Origin: Tetmemena sp. SeJ-2015
Taxonomy: Eukaryota > Ciliophora > Spirotrichea > Sporadotrichida > Oxytrichidae
Reading direction: 5' to 3'
Length of the DNA stretch: 64,000 bases
NCBI GenBank assembly: GCA_027382625.1
Contig: JAJKFJ010021868.1
Location: forward strand, 1 to 64,000
Shown: positions 1 through 14,240 of the stretch, in pieces
Numbering within the stretch: position 1 is the stretch's first letter
How the letters are laid out: each line of letters opens with the position of its first letter
The notes under the pieces: model-generated
What the model saw: the letters and a program-made list of their open reading frames with translations, nothing else
Databases searched by the model: none
What the model was told of the DNA's origin: nothing
Translations under genes and position numbers: made by a program

Positions 1-3000
1 AAGGGTTAATTTTATTTATTTGGCTTTCATATTATTAAAATGATCAATAAATTTAATCATTGATAAATTTTTTAGTGATTAATTTAACTTAAAAGTATTT
101 TTATACCATATTAAATTTCCATATTAGTAATTTTTTTAATGTAATTTTTTAAATTCAACAGAGCTCATAACGGGGTTGGAGGATTTATTTACATAAATAA
201 CGGACAATCATTAGTCTTTGCAAATAGCTCTTTCTCTAAAAACATGGCAATTTATACAGATTTTAGAGCAAGTATTCTATTTTTTAAAATATATTATTAA
301 TTTTCCATTATAAAATAAATGAATTCTCTTCGCAACCGGTTTTTCCCAAAAATTCTTTTTTTTTATTTAAAAAAAAAATTTTTTAAAAATTTAAATTTTT
401 CCCCAAATTAATTTAAAGGATTTTTTAAAAAATTTTGGGTTTTTAATTTTAAAAATAGAAATTTATTCCCAAAAAATTTAATAATTTAAAAAACAATTTT
501 TTGCAAGGATTTTAAAAAATTAAATTTAAAATTTTTTAATTTAAAAAAATTTTCTTTCAAATTGGGCAAAAAAATTTTTTTACTTTTTAAAATCCAAAAA
601 AAAAATTATTTAAATTAAATTACTTTCAAAAATTTACTTTTGGGAAAGGGGGTCTTTTTTTATTTTTAATTTTTATTTTTTTATTAAAATCGGAATTTTC
701 CAATTAAAAAAATTTTCCCGTTTTTAAAAAAACCTAAAATTTCCTCATTAAGAAAACTTTTTTATCACCAATTTAACCCTTAAAAAAATTGGGGGAAACC
801 GGCATTAGCTAAAACCTTTAGACTTATTACAATTATATTTAAAGTGGAAGCATTTTAATTTAGACCTAGAGCAGCGTTTCATTTGAAGATTTCGGTTACG
901 ATTGCGGAGATACAGATTGGTCTAGCAGAGCTTCTTATCCTCAATAGTTTTAGATGATAGATGCAACAGGCTACAGCTTTGAATTTAACAGAGGCAAGAT
1001 ATAAAACTGCTTCAATTAGTACTAAATTAAATTTTTCACCATCAATTAGTAATTCACAGGATTTGGAAAATTCGCAAACGCTTTTTAAAGGAAAATTAAA
1101 ATTTAAAGGAGAGGGGTTTTTTTTTCCCAAAAATTGTTTTTAAAAATAAATTTTTACATTTTTTTTTTCAAAAAACTTTGGCCAAACATTGAATTTTTAA
1201 AGTAGTGGTTTTTCCTAAATACATAAGTTACGCCTGATATTCTCTAAGTCTTCAATTTGACTTTGACTAACTTGACAGTGAAAACTGAAGGTGGAGGCAT
1301 TTTGAAATCAACAGATACGAGTTCCACAAGCTAGGCATTAGGATAATTTAAAGCATTAATTCAAAAAATTAAAAAAAAGAAAAAACCCCCTTTAAAGGGC
1401 TTACTATCTAATTTTTTAAAGCAAAAAATTTTCCCTAGAAAATTTTTTAAAGGGAAATAAAGGGGTTTTTTTAAAAAATTTTCTGTAAATGGAGGAACCA
1501 ATTCATACACCCAAATCAGTAGCTCCAATCTTAAAATATATTATAAAATATTAAGGCATAATTTAAGATATAGTTAATGATGGGTCATTTATTTACTCAC
1601 AAGCCACTAATCTGTAGATAAACATTATAAGTCTAACCGTTAAATTTTATCTTAAATGCCAAGACAACTATAAATCAGATTTTGCATAGCTATTAGCAGG
1701 AGCAGATGCTTTAATTATTTTTGCTGAAAGATCAGTTATATATATTGAAAATAACCAATAGAACTTGACGATTAAGAATTCGAGTTTCTAAAACTGCTAA
1801 ACTTCATAGAGAGGAGGTGTCATTTCACTCATCTCTTCGAATTTCTTTGATTAAGGCTCAAATTACTTAAATAACTTTGGAGTATATGGAGGAGTTTTCT
1901 ATTTTTACAACACATCATTCTACATTCAGGAATCATGAAAAATTAAATGAGCATTTTTATCAACTTTTGTAAAAAATTTAAGGGGGGGGGTTAAAAGTAA
2001 GGGTTGGGGGTTTTTTTTGTTTAAAAAATATAAAATTTTCATAGCAAAATCAAGGGGGAGGATTTCATAAAGCATGTTTACATTTTTAAAAATTCAATTT
2101 AAAATCTCGGTTATATAAAATTTTAAATATCTTTAATTGATCTTCTCTAGGAGGATTAATTTACTCAAACAATCCATATATGACGCTAAAAATTTCAGAA
2201 AACTTATTTGGAAAATTTTTTAAAACGAGCTAATCTGGGGGATTATTTTAAATCTAAGAGATTTCCAAACTGTCCTTAGAAAATACAACAATTCAGGACT
2301 TTTAATCTAAAGGTAATTTTTAAATTTTTTAAAAAATTTTTTAATTAATTTTATTAACATTAATTGCGTCAAAACCTAAAAAACGCACAACTATATGCCC
2401 AAAACCACTTCGTCTTTTTATCTTGAAAATTCGCCCTATGCACTATTTTAATCAGTGGTTTTGCAAAACTGTTCTAGTAATTATCAAAATGCAATCATCC
2501 TATCCAAAAATTCATTTTTAGAAATAAAATCTTCAAATTTTTTAAAGTAAAATTTCAAGGAAAAAATATTTTAAATTTTAATATTTTTTAAAATTTTTTG
2601 GGGGAAAATACTTTTCATTTCTGAAACTCCCTTACGCAACTATTGCTCGCACAGTCATGTCAAATAATAGGGTGATTTAGAAAGAATTTATTTTTAAAAA
2701 TAAAAATTTTTTAATTTTAAAAAATTTTTTTTTGACTCAAAATTTGAAGAAAATTACTCAGAGAAAGATACATCAGTCAAAAATTTTTAAAAAAAAAATT
2801 GAAATTTAAAATATTTTGTTTTGGGAAAAATATCCAAAAATGAAAAAAGAAATCCTTAAAAAAAATTTTATGATTTAGAAATAAAGCCCATTATCATGGA
2901 TTAACAAATTTGACTATTGAGAATACAGTTTTTTCGCAATCAATTAAATTAAAATTTTAAGAATTAAATCTGCAGAATTAGTGAGCCTGCTTTTTAAAAA

Positions 3001-6000
3001 AAAGGAGAAAATCTTTAGGAATTTTTTAAAATTTAAATTCAAATAATTTTAAAAAAAAAAAAAATTTCAAAATTTTTTGTAAATTTTAATCTACCTAAAA
3101 AAATTTTTTAAAGTCCCAATCTTTTCGGTCTATTTTCTAAAAATTTTTCGGGAATTTTTGGTTTTTTAAAAAAAAATTAGAGTAAATTGTCACTTCTTAA
3201 ATAGCATAGCTAATCAGGAAATGGGGATGATTTGTATGTAAGCGGAGATGTATCTCTGTTGAGAATTACTGGCTCAGTATTCGAAGGCTCAAATGGAACT
3301 TAGTCAATTTATTCTGAACAGTCCTCTATTTTTATAGAGGACACTCAAATTAAAGAAAAGGTCAGGGAGATAATATTTCAAAGGGAGGTGGTCTTTAAAG
3401 CTAAATTTTTTATTTTAAAAGATTTTTTTTTTAAATTAAGAATAAAGGTGGAAATTTTCTTTTTTTTTTCTGAATTTTTAAATCTTTATTTTTAAATATA
3501 AATTTAAATTTTCTAAAAATTTTAATTTAAAAAATAAATTAAGAATTAAAAATATTCAGAGATGAGAATAGATAGCTCTACATTTGAAAGATCTATTGCG
3601 TCGAACGAGATTATTCAAAATGCAGTAATCTATCAAAAATTTCTCTCACTTAAAGAAGGAGCAGGAGGAGCTTTTACTTTACTTGCATTTAAATTTAATT
3701 TAAAAAAAAGTTTTTCATCAGTACTAGCAGTTTAATTTAAATTTTCTAAGTTGCACACTTAAGATTGACGAGAGCAACAGTTTAAATTTAAAATAAAAAC
3801 TTCAAGGGGGGCTATTTTGGGGGAAAGGTTAGCCCTTTTTGGGCAAAGAGTAATTTAAAATTGATAAAAAAATTTTAAGTAAATTTTAAAAAAAATTTTT
3901 TAAACTTCCTCAAAAAAAAAAATTATTTTTTCCTTTTATATTTTTTTGGGGTTTTGATTGAGAAATCTTAATGAAACTATAAAATCAGGAAGATACTTAA
4001 GCGAGGGTCAAAATAAATTGAGAATTACTGACGTTGTTAGTGGAGGAGATTTTGCAGAGCTTTACTTAGGCATAATAGACTAATATGGATAGATAGTCAC
4101 TTCAGATAGCTCAACTAAAGGTGCTCATTTATGTAAATAGCACCTATAACTAAAACGCCTCAGCTAACTTATATCCACCAGTTATAGAGGGAGCCAACTC
4201 CTTCCTAACTGAGGGAGGAGTATTCAAAATAGAGAATATAGTATTCGATGGAACCCAGGGAATGAGTATCAGATTATTGTTCAAGTAGATTCACTAGATG
4301 CTTCCAAAGCCTCAAATAAGAAATTCATTGAGGATAATAATCTACAAAGTCTCAATTTGGACATTTAAGTTGATCTTAGAAACTGCGAAATAGGAGAAAT
4401 TATTATATTATAAGAGAATAGTTTACTGTGGCTGGAAAATGTTAAATTTGCGATAACAGCTACTCGCTCATCTAGTAATTTAGCCCCGGTAGTTGCAATA
4501 ATTTTTTTAATTTGCATTGAATGTCCAAGAGATAAAGCCAGCTGCCCTGGTGGATCGTAATTGTGGCCTTACAGTGGATTTTGGAGATCTTCAAACACTT
4601 CCTCCAACATCTACTAATGCATTTACTTTTTAAATTGCTTAAACGAGGATTCCTGCCTGGGTATATCTTCATCTGATTAATCATTTGAGGAATAGTGCAT
4701 ATTTGGTTACTAAGGCATTTTGTGTAGCGATTGTGTTGAAGGATTTTCAAGGTCAGGGAACTACAAATGTGAAAAGTGCCCTGAATATGGAACCAATATT
4801 TTTAAATCTTTTACTATATTCTAATTGATTGAATTAATTTTTAGTTTGGCCAAAACTTTAAGTAATTGGAAAAAAAAATAATTTTTTTTCCCCCTAATTA
4901 AACAAAATTTTTTTGTAAAAAAAACCTTCTGAATCACTTCTAACTACTTATGATGGTCTCAGTCCTTGATATAAATTGGTCAAAGGAAATTGGTGCTTTC
5001 TTAAACAAATCGGATGAGATTTCAACAGTCTCAACTCAAATGTTTAGTTTCGATTTATATCATTTTAACTATATTAGAATTTGATTGCTTTATTACCTCT
5101 GATGAATAAAATCATGGTACATTCAGAATTCACTTCGTAAAACTTCTGATGATTGCTTCAATGCCAATCTTATTGATTTTTGGAAGCATAGTAGGCTGCT
5201 ACATTTACGGATTTATCTGGAAAAAGAATAAAAGAGTAGCAAAAAGAAATACTAGATCAGCGTCTATATTGTGTCAAGTGTGGTCATTTTTTTTCTTTTT
5301 TTTTTTAAACTTTTTTTTTAAAAATAGTTCAATTTATGTTCTAGAATTTCCGATGTGAAAATATCGACGGTGAAGATAGACTTTTGAAGGATATGGAGAT
5401 AATATGCTGGAGTGAAAATCATTCCCTCTATAGTTTTGCTTTTGCCAATCCCAAGCATTATAGTTTGGGGTCTTGGAATACCATTCTTTGCTCTAATTCA
5501 TTAAATATAAATTGAAAAAAAAATTTTTAATTCTTGAAATTTAAGAAGAAAAAAGAATTTTTCCGGTATTTTTTGTCCAAAAAAACATTTTGGTTTTGTA
5601 AAGGGTTTTCCAAAAAAAAATTTTTTCTTTTTTTGTAAGATAAACTTTTCATTCTAACTACTTTTAGATTTCTAGCTCTAAACACAACTATCCGACCCTT
5701 TTTAGACAAGAGTCTCAGCCTTTTAGAGAGTTTATCTTTGCTAGTTTCACTAATCACCTTTTACATAGCAATTTTCTTCATCATTAATTTAGCATGCTTA
5801 TAAATCATTAACAAGTCAGAAAGTTGGATTAGTGAAAACTATGAATACAAGGACAGCTCAGTGTATTTAAGCCAGCAAATTTAACTCTTCTTCTATGTGG
5901 TGATAATTATAGTAAACTCGCTCTTCTTTAAAATAATACATCTAAGCATTTACAATTTAAGTCTTTTTGTACTGGGCAAGTTGCATGTACAATCAGATAA

Positions 6001-6486
6001 AGATAAGGTTGAGGCAGAAATTTCCAAAAATCTACATATTCGTTTGTCTCTTCTAGAACAAAGTGAAGTACCTGATTGAGATAGAGAAGCATGCAAGATT
6101 CATTCAAAACTAGAACAATAAAAACAGGTTAAAAGTTTTCAAAAGCTGCTTGAGTCTTATATATTTTTATCTCTGGAGTAAATGGAATAAAAGGGCAAGA
6201 TACTTCTAAATAATGCGTCAATCAAGAAACTACAGAGACATCTTAATGAAGATAAGAAAAACCATTCCATTTTTAGATTGTGAAAGTTTATAGCTACAAA
6301 TTAATTTTACTGGCTGTTATTAAGCAATAGTAGATCCCAAAAAGCAGTACATCTCTATAATAATCAGCTCTTGATGCAAAACTAAATGCAAGTAAATAAA
6401 CTAAATAGACTCAAATTGTGAGTAAAAAGTCAAAATTTAAGCAAAAATTCTCAGAATTATCAAGTGTCCTCACACGTTAAAGCTGA
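1..6486 (+). CDS. Gene A: giant beta-helix / multi-TM membrane protein, 3' part (interrupted)
   Basis: The 5' end lies outside the window. Recognisable coding blocks, read with TAA/TAG as Gln: a beta-helix turn with GVGGFIYI (about 160-290), a DCGDTDW module (about 880-1090), scattered GG turns, then from about 3960 the conserved C-terminal half. That half has a GDFAELYLGIIDQYGQI block, a Cys-rich C-x2-C module ending WPYSGFWRSSNTS, NHFQLLMM followed by LDINWSKEI, a TM helix (about 5150-5220), RC-x9-LLKDMEIICW, WGLGIPFFAL and a Lys/Gln-rich tail ending at TGA 6484-6486. C and D carry the same blocks in the same order. Coding blocks are separated by AT-rich non-coding inserts (IESs or introns). 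Two single-base frame breaks (about 4117 and 5443) and long homopolymer-rich inserts mean it is either decayed or poorly sequenced here. The role is inferred only as a cell-surface protein. Confidence 0.7.
301..840. other. AT/homopolymer-rich non-coding tract inside gene A
   Basis: This stretch is almost entirely runs of A and T of 4-10 bases with occasional G3-4 or C3-4 runs, between two coding blocks of gene A. No frame makes a plausible protein. It sits where an IES or intron would be, but the base texture also resembles low-quality consensus. Similar texture occurs at about 1960-3180, 3400-3560 and 3840-3950. Confidence 0.5.
4621..4638 (+). other. Candidate 18-bp IES in gene A (pointer TGC)
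   Basis: TGC occurs at 4618-4620 and again at 4636-4638. Deleting 4621-4638 turns the local protein into NIYQCLNEDSC, which aligns without gap to NIYQCVNEDSC of gene D after its own IES is removed. The insert is a multiple of three, so it could also be retained in the protein. Confidence 0.4.
5056..5096 (+). other. Candidate 41-bp IES in gene A (pointer GATT)
   Basis: GATT at 5052-5055 is repeated at 5093-5096. Removing the insert with one copy joins the reading frame into MFSFDCFIT, matching VFSFDCFI in genes C and D. The insert has no GT...AG ends, so an intron does not explain it. Confidence 0.65.
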
Positions 6487-7098
6487 TACTCAAATCTTTA
6501 TTTAAAGATTTTTATTTCTGTATCTTTAGTAAATTTTATTGAATTTAATTGATAATTATCTATAAAAGTACAATATCTTTATTTTTAAAAATATTTTAAA
6601 ATTAAAACTCACTAGTAGAAGAAGGAGTTGCATTTAATTTAAGTTAATTAATTTTAAAAAGGAGTAAATGATTGAAGATGATGTCGTGATACCAGTAGAT
6701 CCTTAGTCTAAGATGTTAAGTCTTAAAACATTAACTATTATTGCTTAAATAAAACCATTGAATTTTAAATTTTTAATGCTTTTAAATAGAATAAGCAATC
6801 TTTCAAAACCTTTAAGTACTACGCCAAGGGAATTAAAAAGCAAACTAAAAAGAAAAACTCTTCTTGAATTTAATATGGTATTAAATAAAAATTTATTCAA
6901 TAATTTATCCCACAAACTGCCTTTAGTTATTTCAAAAATAAGTTTTACTTCTAGATATTCTTTTTTTTCCTTTGGAATTAAAAATACAAAATTAATTTAC
7001 TTAAATTGAGAAAATATAAAATATTTTAGAGTATAAGTTATTTACTCTTCTAGCTTCAAGCAAGCAATTTGTTATTTAATTTTAAATTAGAGTATAAC

Positions 7099-7530
7099 AT
7101 GAGTGTTGGAAAAGGACTCGAGAATACTGAATACTACAATTCCGGTCTTGACCTTAGTAAGCTTCACATCCAGGTGTTTAAGACAATAATGGAAATAGTT
7201 TGATTTTAAATTTGATACAAATCAAGAGGCAGGAAAGAAAGAAAATCTGAGCTAAACTTAGGAGAGAGGAGGTTAATCCAAGCCCTTCGATAACTAACTT
7301 AAAATTAAAGAAGAGATAACACCTCTCAAGATGAAGAAGAGCAAGTTCTTTAACCAAGTTGACGGTTTTGGGGGAATTGAAAAGTAAAAAACAAGTCAAA
7401 ACAATTTCAAAAAGCTGAAGACTATAGTTGAGGAAAAATTGCTAATGAACCTTAAATAGTCCAAGAAGATAATTAGTGATGTTCTTAAAAATTCCAATAC
7501 AGGAAATAAACTAAGACTAATTTCATGATT
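7099..7530 (+). CDS. Small uncharacterised coding segment
   Basis: An ATG at 7099 opens a frame beginning MSVGKGLENTEYYNSGLD. A one-base shift near 7198 leads into a second open frame, rich in Lys and Gln, that ends at a TGA near 7528. Composition (GGT, GAG, AAG and TAG/TAA used as Gln) is more gene-like than the flanks. I recognise no family. The shift could be a sequencing indel, a short intron or decay. Confidence 0.4.
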
Positions 7531-7997
7531 TTAATTTTAATTAAACTTTTAAAGATGCATTGAAATAGTTTCAAGAGATCTAGATGTTTTTTAAATTTAT
7601 TGAAGTGCATAATTCTTGAAATTCTCCGAGCTTCAAAAGTGGAGATCCCAAAGATCTTAAGTAAATATAGATAAAAAAATTCAAAAGTACAGAATAAAAT
7701 ATTAAAAACTGAATCTCACATCTTTTTTTATTAAATTGATCATTCATTGAAAATATAAATTATGATAAAAATTAATAACTCTTATGGTTGTATAAGGAAT
7801 AGAAAGCAGAGAAATATATTCTAAATTAGACACATGTATAAGTTACATAATCACCACATGCTTTTATATATATAAATCCATGAATATACTATTAATACCG
7901 TAGCACTATAAAAAGAACTCTATAGATCAACAAGCATAAAAAAATTTAACAAACAGAGAGCCTCGACAACTCAAGCACTGCTTCTCATCCATCTACT

Positions 7998-8201
7998 TCA
8001 CAACACTAGGCCTAATAATCTTTATTACTTATAATAAGACTTAGAAGTTGGAAAAATGACAAAGCCGCCTGATATAGTTGAAGATCTCACAGTATTAGAA
8101 GTGATCTTAATATAATACGAAACAAGAAATTGCCAGTGATCACCTCCAAACTATTTCATACAGAGACAGCAGCTAGATTAAATCGTACGAAAGTCTTTCA
8201 T
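7998..8201 (-). CDS. Short minus-strand hypothetical ORF with CCLC motif
   Basis: Read from ATG 8201 on the minus strand, a 67-residue frame containing SSCCLCMKQFGGDHW ends at TGA 7998-8000. The Cys-Cys-x-Cys arrangement recalls the start of a RING-type zinc finger, but no later zinc ligands are visible. A further minus-strand open stretch upstream (about 8390-8490) encodes a hydrophobic segment. It may be a piece of a gene broken by IESs. Confidence 0.25.
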
Positions 8202-8519
8202 CTTCCGACTCACCTCTCCCCTAAGGTTTTAACATCTTTTTTTTTTCTTCTGGGCTTAATCCGAAGAGAATAGATTTAATATAGAGTGAGTATCTACTTT
8301 GAAATTATTGCTATTATTGAATTATTAGGAGTTCACCTTAATCCAATCTGCTCTCTTTTACATTTTCATAACTAGGCTTTGAGCTAGATATCCAAATAGA
8401 AAGCACTTAATGGAATCGCTATCACTAGAATAAGATGAATGGCCATGAAATCTCTCCTTAAAACTCCATACTGACATTGGTGCAAGTCATATTATTAAAA
8501 ATTTTAATTTTTACTTTAA

Positions 8520-10940
8520 ATCCAAAGGAAAACTAATAGGGGGGGAGCCTTTCCTCGTCATCCATTTTTTTTCATGAAAATATGAAAAAGCTGTCTAGCC
8601 TAAAATTAGCCAAAAAACAAATTTTTTAGCTAATTCAATTTCAGACTAAATGATCATATTCTTTAATTTAGAAAGCATTTGAACCTTCAGGAAATATTCA
8701 TTTATAAAAATAAATTATTAAAGGATGACAATTAACTTAGGAATAATTATTCATTACATTAAGATATCTAATATATAAATAAAAAGTTCTCTAAGCATGC
8801 TGATCACAGTTTTCGAGTCCTTTTCATTTTAGTATCCCCTAATAGCATAATCTGAGCTTAATATATATCTAAGTCAACTTATTTCATTAAATACTTATTG
8901 TCTTTGATTGTATGATTAAATATAAAATTTCATGTATTCTAAATTTCTTTCAAAATATTCAGAATTGAATATCGAAGTCTTAGCCTTTAAATAGCTTTAA
9001 CATTTTAAAAGGGAAATTTCATTTTATTTATAAATGTCTTTTGTTTTTTTTTGATATTTTCGTAGTTAACTATTACTTATATTTTAAAAACTTTATATTT
9101 TTATTAATAAAAAAAAGTCTTTTTTCTAAAAATTTTGTTAAAAAAAAAAATTTTGACAGAAAATTTTTAAAAAATTTAAGCTCTATTATAAAATTAAAGA
9201 ATATAATCGTATAAGCTCTAAAATAAAGAAAAAAAATTGGTTTTTTTGGGCAAATTTTTGGCTAAAAGTGATTTTTCAATTTATTGAGACGGGGAAAAGG
9301 CCCCCCCAAAACAAATATAACGAAAATTATTTTTTAAATAAATAAATTAATAATTTTCTCTTTTTTTTAAAAAAAAAAATAATCTGGGATTTTATTAAAA
9401 AAAAAAAAATTTTTATAATACTAAATGGGGGAGCAAAAAATAAACAATGTCATTATTCCTTATCGTAAAAAAAAATTATTTACTCGAAATTAAATTTTTT
9501 TTAAAACAGAAATTTTTTACGGGTTTTATTTATGAAAACAAATTTGGGAAAGGGGTAATGCAAAAATAAAGGGATTTTTTAAGGAAAAAATTTTTTTATA
9601 AATCAAACTTTTTAAGGATTATTTTAAAGAAGTTTTTTAAAAATTTCAAAAAGTGGAAAAAAAAATTTTATAAACTTAAATTTTTTCAAAGCTTAAGAAA
9701 ATTAAGGTAAATAAGCAAAAAAATTTATTTTGAAACACTCCGAATATCATAACAGCAACTGAAGACGAGTTTGCCTTTTTTATAATAAAAATACTTTGCA
9801 AAGGAATCCAATTTTTGCGTGTTAGCATAGAAAATGGGGGGCAAATTATAAATTTCAATTAAAAAGTTTTTCTGCTTCTAATTAATTATAAAGGGTTATT
9901 TTTGCTTTAATATATATGGACATCAAAAAAAAAAATTTTTTTTAATCTTTTTTATAGAAAATTAAATTTATTTATATTTTATTTTGAGGCTTCATCGATT
10001 CTAGAAGCTAATTCAGCATCATCATCAATTAAAAGACTGTAATCTGAATAAGAATAGACCTTAAATGAAACTAGTTAGAGGCGAGAACTATTGTGATTTA
10101 TTTAAATATTCTTTACTTTAATTTAAATTTTACAATAGCAATATAGTATTACATGATCTATTTAATTCTTTTTCTTAAGTGAGTTAAATTTTAATTAAAA
10201 AATAATCAGTGTTCCTAATTTAGGACTAAAATGCTTAAAATATGCTGTACTCATACATCGGAAGATTTAAAAAATAAAATCAAAAATTTGATTAAAAAAA
10301 TAACTAAAAAATTTTTTTAAAGAAAACTATTTTTAAAAAAAAAAATATTTTTACCCATAAGATATTTCAAAAATTAATTCAAAAAAAAAATAAAATTTTT
10401 TTTTTATTATTTTTAAAAAAAGGAAAAATATGTTGGTTACCTTTTTCTTTTTATTTTTAAATTTTTAAATTTAAAAAAAATTTTTTAATTTTTTATGATT
10501 TTTTTTACAAATTTTTTTGATTTTTTTTTTTAGATAATAATAAAATTTAAATAAAGGCGATACAATATAAAAGGTAGATGAGATAAAATCTTATAAATAT
10601 ACCTGAAATACACTTTGATAACCTAAATTTAAAGCAAATCTCTTTCTAAATTATAAAAATACCTTTATACTACGATATTTACCTTCATATATTTATTAAA
10701 GGCATAATGAAATAAGTTTTCCTATATTTAAAATTTTATAAAAACCTTCTTTCTTTTAATCAAAATGTTTTCAAATAAGAATGTTTATCCTCCCAAAATT
10801 TTTCCTGAATTCCTAAAAATTAAAATTCTTCTCCCATTTAATCATTTTAAATTTTTTAGTTGGGTTTTCCACTTTAGGGTTTTTTTCAATTTTTTTAATT
10901 TTTTTAATTTGAAATTAAATAAAATAAGAATAATATACCG
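8520..10940. other. Intergenic, AT- and homopolymer-rich
   Basis: No convincing coding sequence. The parts at about 9090-9660 and 10260-10540 are runs of A, T and occasional G/C homopolymers like the tract at 301-840. I see no RNA gene or repeat array here. Confidence 0.5.
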
Positions 10941-11046
10941 TCTACAGTTACCAACACAACTATCTCAATAAAAATATATTTTTTTTATCGTGATTAAGAA
11001 TTCAGTCTTCAGAAATTTAGAATTGAATTAACTTATTCATATTTTA

Positions 11047-14000
11047 AACATCACAACAACTTCTTCAATCTTCGATTTGGGATCTAATCCTATTTTCAGT
11101 ATGAGTATTGACAACTGTTCTTTCAATATACTCAAAAGTAGAGTTGTCCAGTTTTCCAAAACCGATTCAAGCCTCTTATTCACTAATTATTTACAAATAA
11201 GTAATAGTGACTTTACAAACTTTAAAAATAAAATTCGCTCCTTAAGTAAATTATTTGTTAATTAAACTTGAATGCATCATACTTTGGAGGACATATATAG
11301 TTGAGAATTTTTAAATGAGGGCAGTTGAACTATGTTAGATTTAATGGCAATTATGCCATTCGTTTCAGCAAAAAAAATTAAGAACTTGATATCCTTGTAT
11401 TTCTTGTTATGGATCCCGTTCAAGAATTATAAGCAACACAATTTTTAAAAGTCTGTTATTTGGACTATTAGAATTTGAGCAAATCTTATCTCCATACAAG
11501 AGGTGCTGAAGCTATGATTAAAGTATAAACCCTTACTTATTAATAAATCTATCGAGTAACTAGCAGATCAAGGTACGAATATGTGATTTAAACTGCCAAG
11601 TAGTTATCATTTTATTAAATTTTAAGGAATCACCGATTTTAATTTTATTCTCAATTATATTACAAGTACAATACTACAAGGTTAACATTTTAATACAATT
11701 AAGAATAATTTTTTCTAATTAAGTTAACATATCGCTCTCAAACAATACTTTTGAATGCTCTTCTGATCTAACTTAGTTGCATCTATATCAGATAAGAAGT
11801 ATAATGAATTAAACTCAAGGAGCCTATTACAAAAATGCTTCTCTATTTTCGCTTTAATTTGTTCAAAATGTAATCTTAAACAACAACAATACTTACAAAA
11901 ATTGCTGGAATGCATCTCTGGGTGCAGCATTCTTCTTAGGCAATGTGCGATTTTATTAAAAATTAATTAAATTTTTTTCTCCATATTTAAAGATTATAAG
12001 ACACAAATTCTCGATTTTTTAACTTGTCAGCTTCGAGTGGAGGAGCTTACTACATTTAGAATTCAACTTTGACTTTCAAAAATCTCTCAATGAATTCCTC
12101 AGTTGCTATGAATGGAGGTGTTTTTTATATCAGCGATATGTTTCCTTCATCAATACTTTTTGAGTTATTTATTTTTATCTTCCTATATAAATATTTTTGT
12201 TTGAGTCTTCAAACATAAGTTATGTTGAAACGATTAGGAATGGGGGCATCTTTCACCTAAGTTCAACTTCCAACCTCTACTCCTTTTCAATAACTCTTCG
12301 AGGGAATACATTTATCAGCCATGTATTTTCAAAAATAGGTGGTTTTGCCTATATTGATAACAAATATGCTTTTTATTTTCTCTTTAAATAGACTTCACTT
12401 AATTTTGAGGGCTTTTTGAACGCTACAAACCTGCAACCTAATAGAACTTCTGCTTTTCTCTAATCTTTAAATTTAAATCCCATTTCATTTATCTCTTTTT
12501 AAAATATGTTTACTATCAGAGTTAAACCGCATTGACTCTTTAAAATTCCTATTTTGAAAATGTGATTTGCAAGATAGACGGCTGCATCTTATTTAATTCC
12601 AAGTACTCTCCTACTCTCACTTTAAAATTATAATAAATTTTTATTTACAGAATCTGAGTACAGTTGCACTCAATAATGCAACTTATACCCCTAGAATTTA
12701 TATTGGACTACACAACGAGACTTATTATACATACAATGCTAAACTATAATACTATGAGAGAGGAATATTCTATAACGTCACTGTTGATAAGTTACCCTAT
12801 TTAGGAGCATCTTTTTATTTCGAAAAATCAGCTCTAATTATTGCAAGAGATAATAACTTATTATTTTTAAATAAAACTTTCATAGTTTTCCTTTAAATCC
12901 TTTTGATTATTATATTGATAAAAAAACTATATCTAATTTCATCTTATGTTTTTATGAAAATAAATATAAATTAAAAGCGAATTGAGTTTTAAACTTTTCG
13001 TTTCATAAGGTGGGTCAGAATGGATAATATAAAAATTTACATTTATTTAAATGGAACAGTATATTTTATGCAAAATGTAGCTTAATTTTAGGATGAGAAC
13101 TTCTAGTTACTCGAATATATAATATTGATTTAATATGAGGGGCTATTAAGGTGGTGTTGCTTTCTTCATCTCATGCAAAAATAATTATTTTAATGCCCTT
13201 CAATATCTTTTAGAAGTACCAAATTTATAAACACGACTGCAGTTAGTGGAGGTGCTATAAGCATTAAGCGTTTAAAAAAATCATTTATTTTTAATCAATA
13301 ATTTATTATTAAGATTTAAACCTAATTTGATTTATTATTTTAGGAAATTATTTTGCTGATTCTGTTTGGACAGAATGTGACATTTTCAAACTTGACAGTT
13401 ATTGGTAGTAAAACTTCAGACGAGGATGGAGGTTTCATAAGCTTTATTACAAACTATTTTTTTGACTTGTATCGAAGTAAATTATTTATTAAACATAAAA
13501 CTATTTTCACAATTTATAAAAGTTACTGGCTTATCGTTTATGACTCACCGAGCAGGAGGCGCCTATTTTAAAATTTGAAAATATCTTTTTGAATGAAACT
13601 CAAGAGCACAACACTATTGAGAACAAAGGTTTTAAACAATTAGAAGATAAAAGGAAATTATAGGAAAGTGTAACAACGGGTTTAGTTGCTTTTCTAGATT
13701 AAATAATTTTTAAATATATAAATTATGAAATTAAGCATTCATCAGAGATTGCGAATCTAATTTATTTGGAGGCTTTCTTTAAACCTAAAACAAATTTTTA
13801 ATTTATTATAGAAATATATCTAAGAATGTGTAGAATAAAATATCTAAATTGATAAAAATAGCGATGACTCAGTGCTCAATAGTACAAAATATTAAGTTTT
13901 TGAGATATCAAAAGTTTATATATGCTCAGGAAATTATTAATAATGCTCTGTAAGCTCAAGTTTAGATAGTTGCCCGTATGAAATTAAAATAAGCATTTAA

Positions 14001-14240
14001 CAAGCTCCAGATCAAGATGTAACCAATTTTTATTAAATTAGAATTTTTAAAATCTATAATTTCTTTTGAAAAAGAGGCAGAACGACAAAAGATCTCGTAA
14101 TTGTTCTAAAGTTGATTTAAAAATTTGAAGACTAAAAATAATTAAAACTTATGTTTAGATTCAAAAAATAAGAAATCGTAATATTTTTAAAATGCCCTCA
14201 CATAATTAGAATCTCAAAGATTTTAAATTCTTAACAAGCG
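11047..14240 (+). CDS. Gene B: N-terminal half of a giant beta-helix membrane protein paralogue
   Basis: The coding blocks align with the N-terminal half of gene D. Examples are 11060-11260 (an ISNSDFTNFKN type strand), 12030-12140 (SSGGAYYI, MNGGVFYI), 12195-12390 (ETIRNGGIFHL and FSKIGGFAYIDNKYA, matching EAVRNGGVIHL and VNIGGFAFLDSKFA in D), and 12420-12600 (NLQPNRTSAFL, then CKIDGCI, matching NLQANRTAAFL and CKTDGCI in D). These are parallel beta-helix turns with a GG step. No signal peptide or start codon was found, and no C-terminal membrane half follows directly. It is either a truncated paralogue or the 5' half of gene C, separated from it by the inserted material at 14.5-18.6 kb. AT-rich gaps interrupt the frame. 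Confidence 0.6.

Noticed and set aside
10260..10540. Telomere or subtelomeric repeat
   Set aside because: The tracts are irregular A and T runs. No C4A4-type or other telomeric repeat units occur.
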